This document shows, in pieces, positions 63,481 to 64,000 of a DNA stretch of 64,000 nt. The notes beneath the pieces were generated by a model that was not told where the DNA came from, searched no databases, and worked only from the letters and a program-made list of their open reading frames with translations. Position 1 is the stretch's first letter. Each line of letters opens with the position of its first letter. The stretch is from Asaia siamensis (GTDB taxonomy: Bacteria; Pseudomonadota; Alphaproteobacteria; Acetobacterales; Acetobacteraceae). The translations under genes and the position numbers were made by a program. The stretch spans positions 465,151 to 529,150 of the forward strand of contig NZ_BMCH01000001.1 in NCBI RefSeq assembly GCF_014635085.1, read 5' to 3'.

Positions 63481-64000
63481 TCAGCGTCCTTTCTGTTCCT
63501 TGGCGAGGCGACGCATGATCATGTTGCGCTTGAGCTTCGAGAGGTGATCGACAAACAGGATGCCGTCGAGATGATCGATTTCATGCTGGATGCAGGTCGC
63601 CAGAAGATCGTCTGCTTCCATTTCCTCAATGGCGCCGTCGAGCGTGCGGTAACGCAGGCGAACGCTGAGCGGGCGAATAACCTCGGCATATTGATTGGGC
63701 AGAGAAAGGCAGCCCTCCTCACGAGCAGCAAGCTGTTCGGACTCGTCGATGATCTCCGGGTTGATCAGCACCAGAGGATTGCGCTCACCGTCATCGGCGA
63801 CGTCGACCAGCGCAAAGCGCAGGCCAAGGCCGATCTGCGGGGCGGCAAGGCCGATGCCGGGGGCCTTGTACATGGCCGAGAACATGCCGGGCAGATGCGA
63901 TTTGACCAGCGCCATGTCGTCTGCCGTTACCTCGCGCGCCACGGCGCGAAGAACGGGCTGGGGGGCAACCAGAATCGGAGTGGGGGCGATGGACTCGATG
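63481..64000 (-). CDS. def: Peptide deformylase (5' end outside window)
   Basis: Removes the N-formyl group from nascent proteins. The frame stays open to the window edge and no ATG is visible before it, so the start lies beyond 64000. The GTG at 63942 is inside the conserved N-terminal strand (PILVAPQPVLRAVA precedes it) and is not the start. Motifs: PGIGLAAPQIG (motif 1), EEGCLSLPNQ with the metal Cys (motif 2), QHEIDHLDG with two metal His and the catalytic Glu (motif 3). The C-terminus ends KRLAKEQKGR-like in basic residues. Confidence 0.96.
   Translation of the reverse strand, partial: IESIAPTPILVAPQPVLRAVAREVTADDMALVKSHLPGMFSAMYKAPGIGLAAPQIGLGLRFALVDVADDGERNPLVLINPEIIDESEQLAAREEGCLSLPNQYAEVIRPLSVRLRYRTLDGAIEEMEADDLLATCIQHEIDHLDGILFVDHLSKLKRNMIMRRLAKEQKGR

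Noticed and set aside
1-64000. Mobile elements, CRISPR arrays, defence islands, rRNA
   Set aside because: I saw no transposase, integrase other than XerD, direct repeat array, or rRNA sequence; codon use is even throughout.

Overview
The window is a gene-dense, about 60% GC chromosomal segment that reads as core genome of an acetic acid bacterium (Acetobacteraceae, Alphaproteobacteria). The evidence is a transaldolase/glucose-6-phosphate isomerase fusion, a shikimate kinase/3-dehydroquinate synthase fusion, a short-form 6-phosphogluconate dehydrogenase inside a compact pentose phosphate cluster, an LpxI-type lipid A branch, and an alphaproteobacterial-style omega subunit with a C-terminal tail. 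The genus (an Asaia-, Kozakia- or Gluconobacter-like organism) is inference only. I see no rRNA, tRNA, insertion sequence, prophage or CRISPR array. Both window ends cut genes: tal-pgi at the left and def at the right.

Layout. 1-7.5 kb: pentose phosphate metabolism in three units, tal-pgi and gnd (each closed by a strong intrinsic terminator) and zwf-HAD phosphatase-pgl-rpiA-gntK with overlapping genes. 7.5-15 kb: DUF4349 lipoprotein, MFS transporter, then a minus-strand cysS-trmJ-like-VOC run, a MATE exporter and a LysM protein. 15-17.5 kb: rpsD (long leader) and prfC. 17.6-24.3 kb: a 47-residue membrane protein, an OmpA-like porin, aroKB, a small membrane protein, xerD, accA and a CinA/MoaB-type protein. 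24.3-34.5 kb: a more accessory stretch with an SMP-30 lactonase, a GNAT-Nudix fusion behind a Rieske oxygenase, a TonB-dependent receptor, a DUF815 ATPase, yajC, sodB, a beta-hydroxyacid dehydrogenase, a possible uracil-DNA-glycosylase relative and a NYN protein.

34.8-40.4 kb: rpoZ, rel, acpS, lepB, rnc and era. 40.5-52.8 kb: the envelope and isoprenoid supercluster pyrH-frr-uppS-cdsA-dxr-rseP-bamA-skp-lpxD-fabZ-lpxA-lpxI. It links UMP supply, undecaprenyl and CDP-diacylglycerol synthesis, lipid A acylation and outer-membrane protein assembly. 52.8-59 kb: gloA, an orphan histidine-kinase-like helical protein, then rpmH-rnpA-yidD-yidC-engB-argB and a degenerate GGDEF protein. 59-64 kb: dapD-dapE plus a Yip1-like membrane protein, facing truA-fmt-def.

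Most of the window is ordinary housekeeping DNA, and I did not find a clear new defence or biosynthetic system. The best leads are small or degenerate: the 70-residue DHp-like protein (53.3 kb), the 47-residue membrane protein missed by length cut-offs (17.7 kb), the GGDEF domain lacking its catalytic motif (58 kb), the odd UDG-like gene (33.4 kb), the 16-bp palindrome upstream of rpoZ, and the structured region after gntK.
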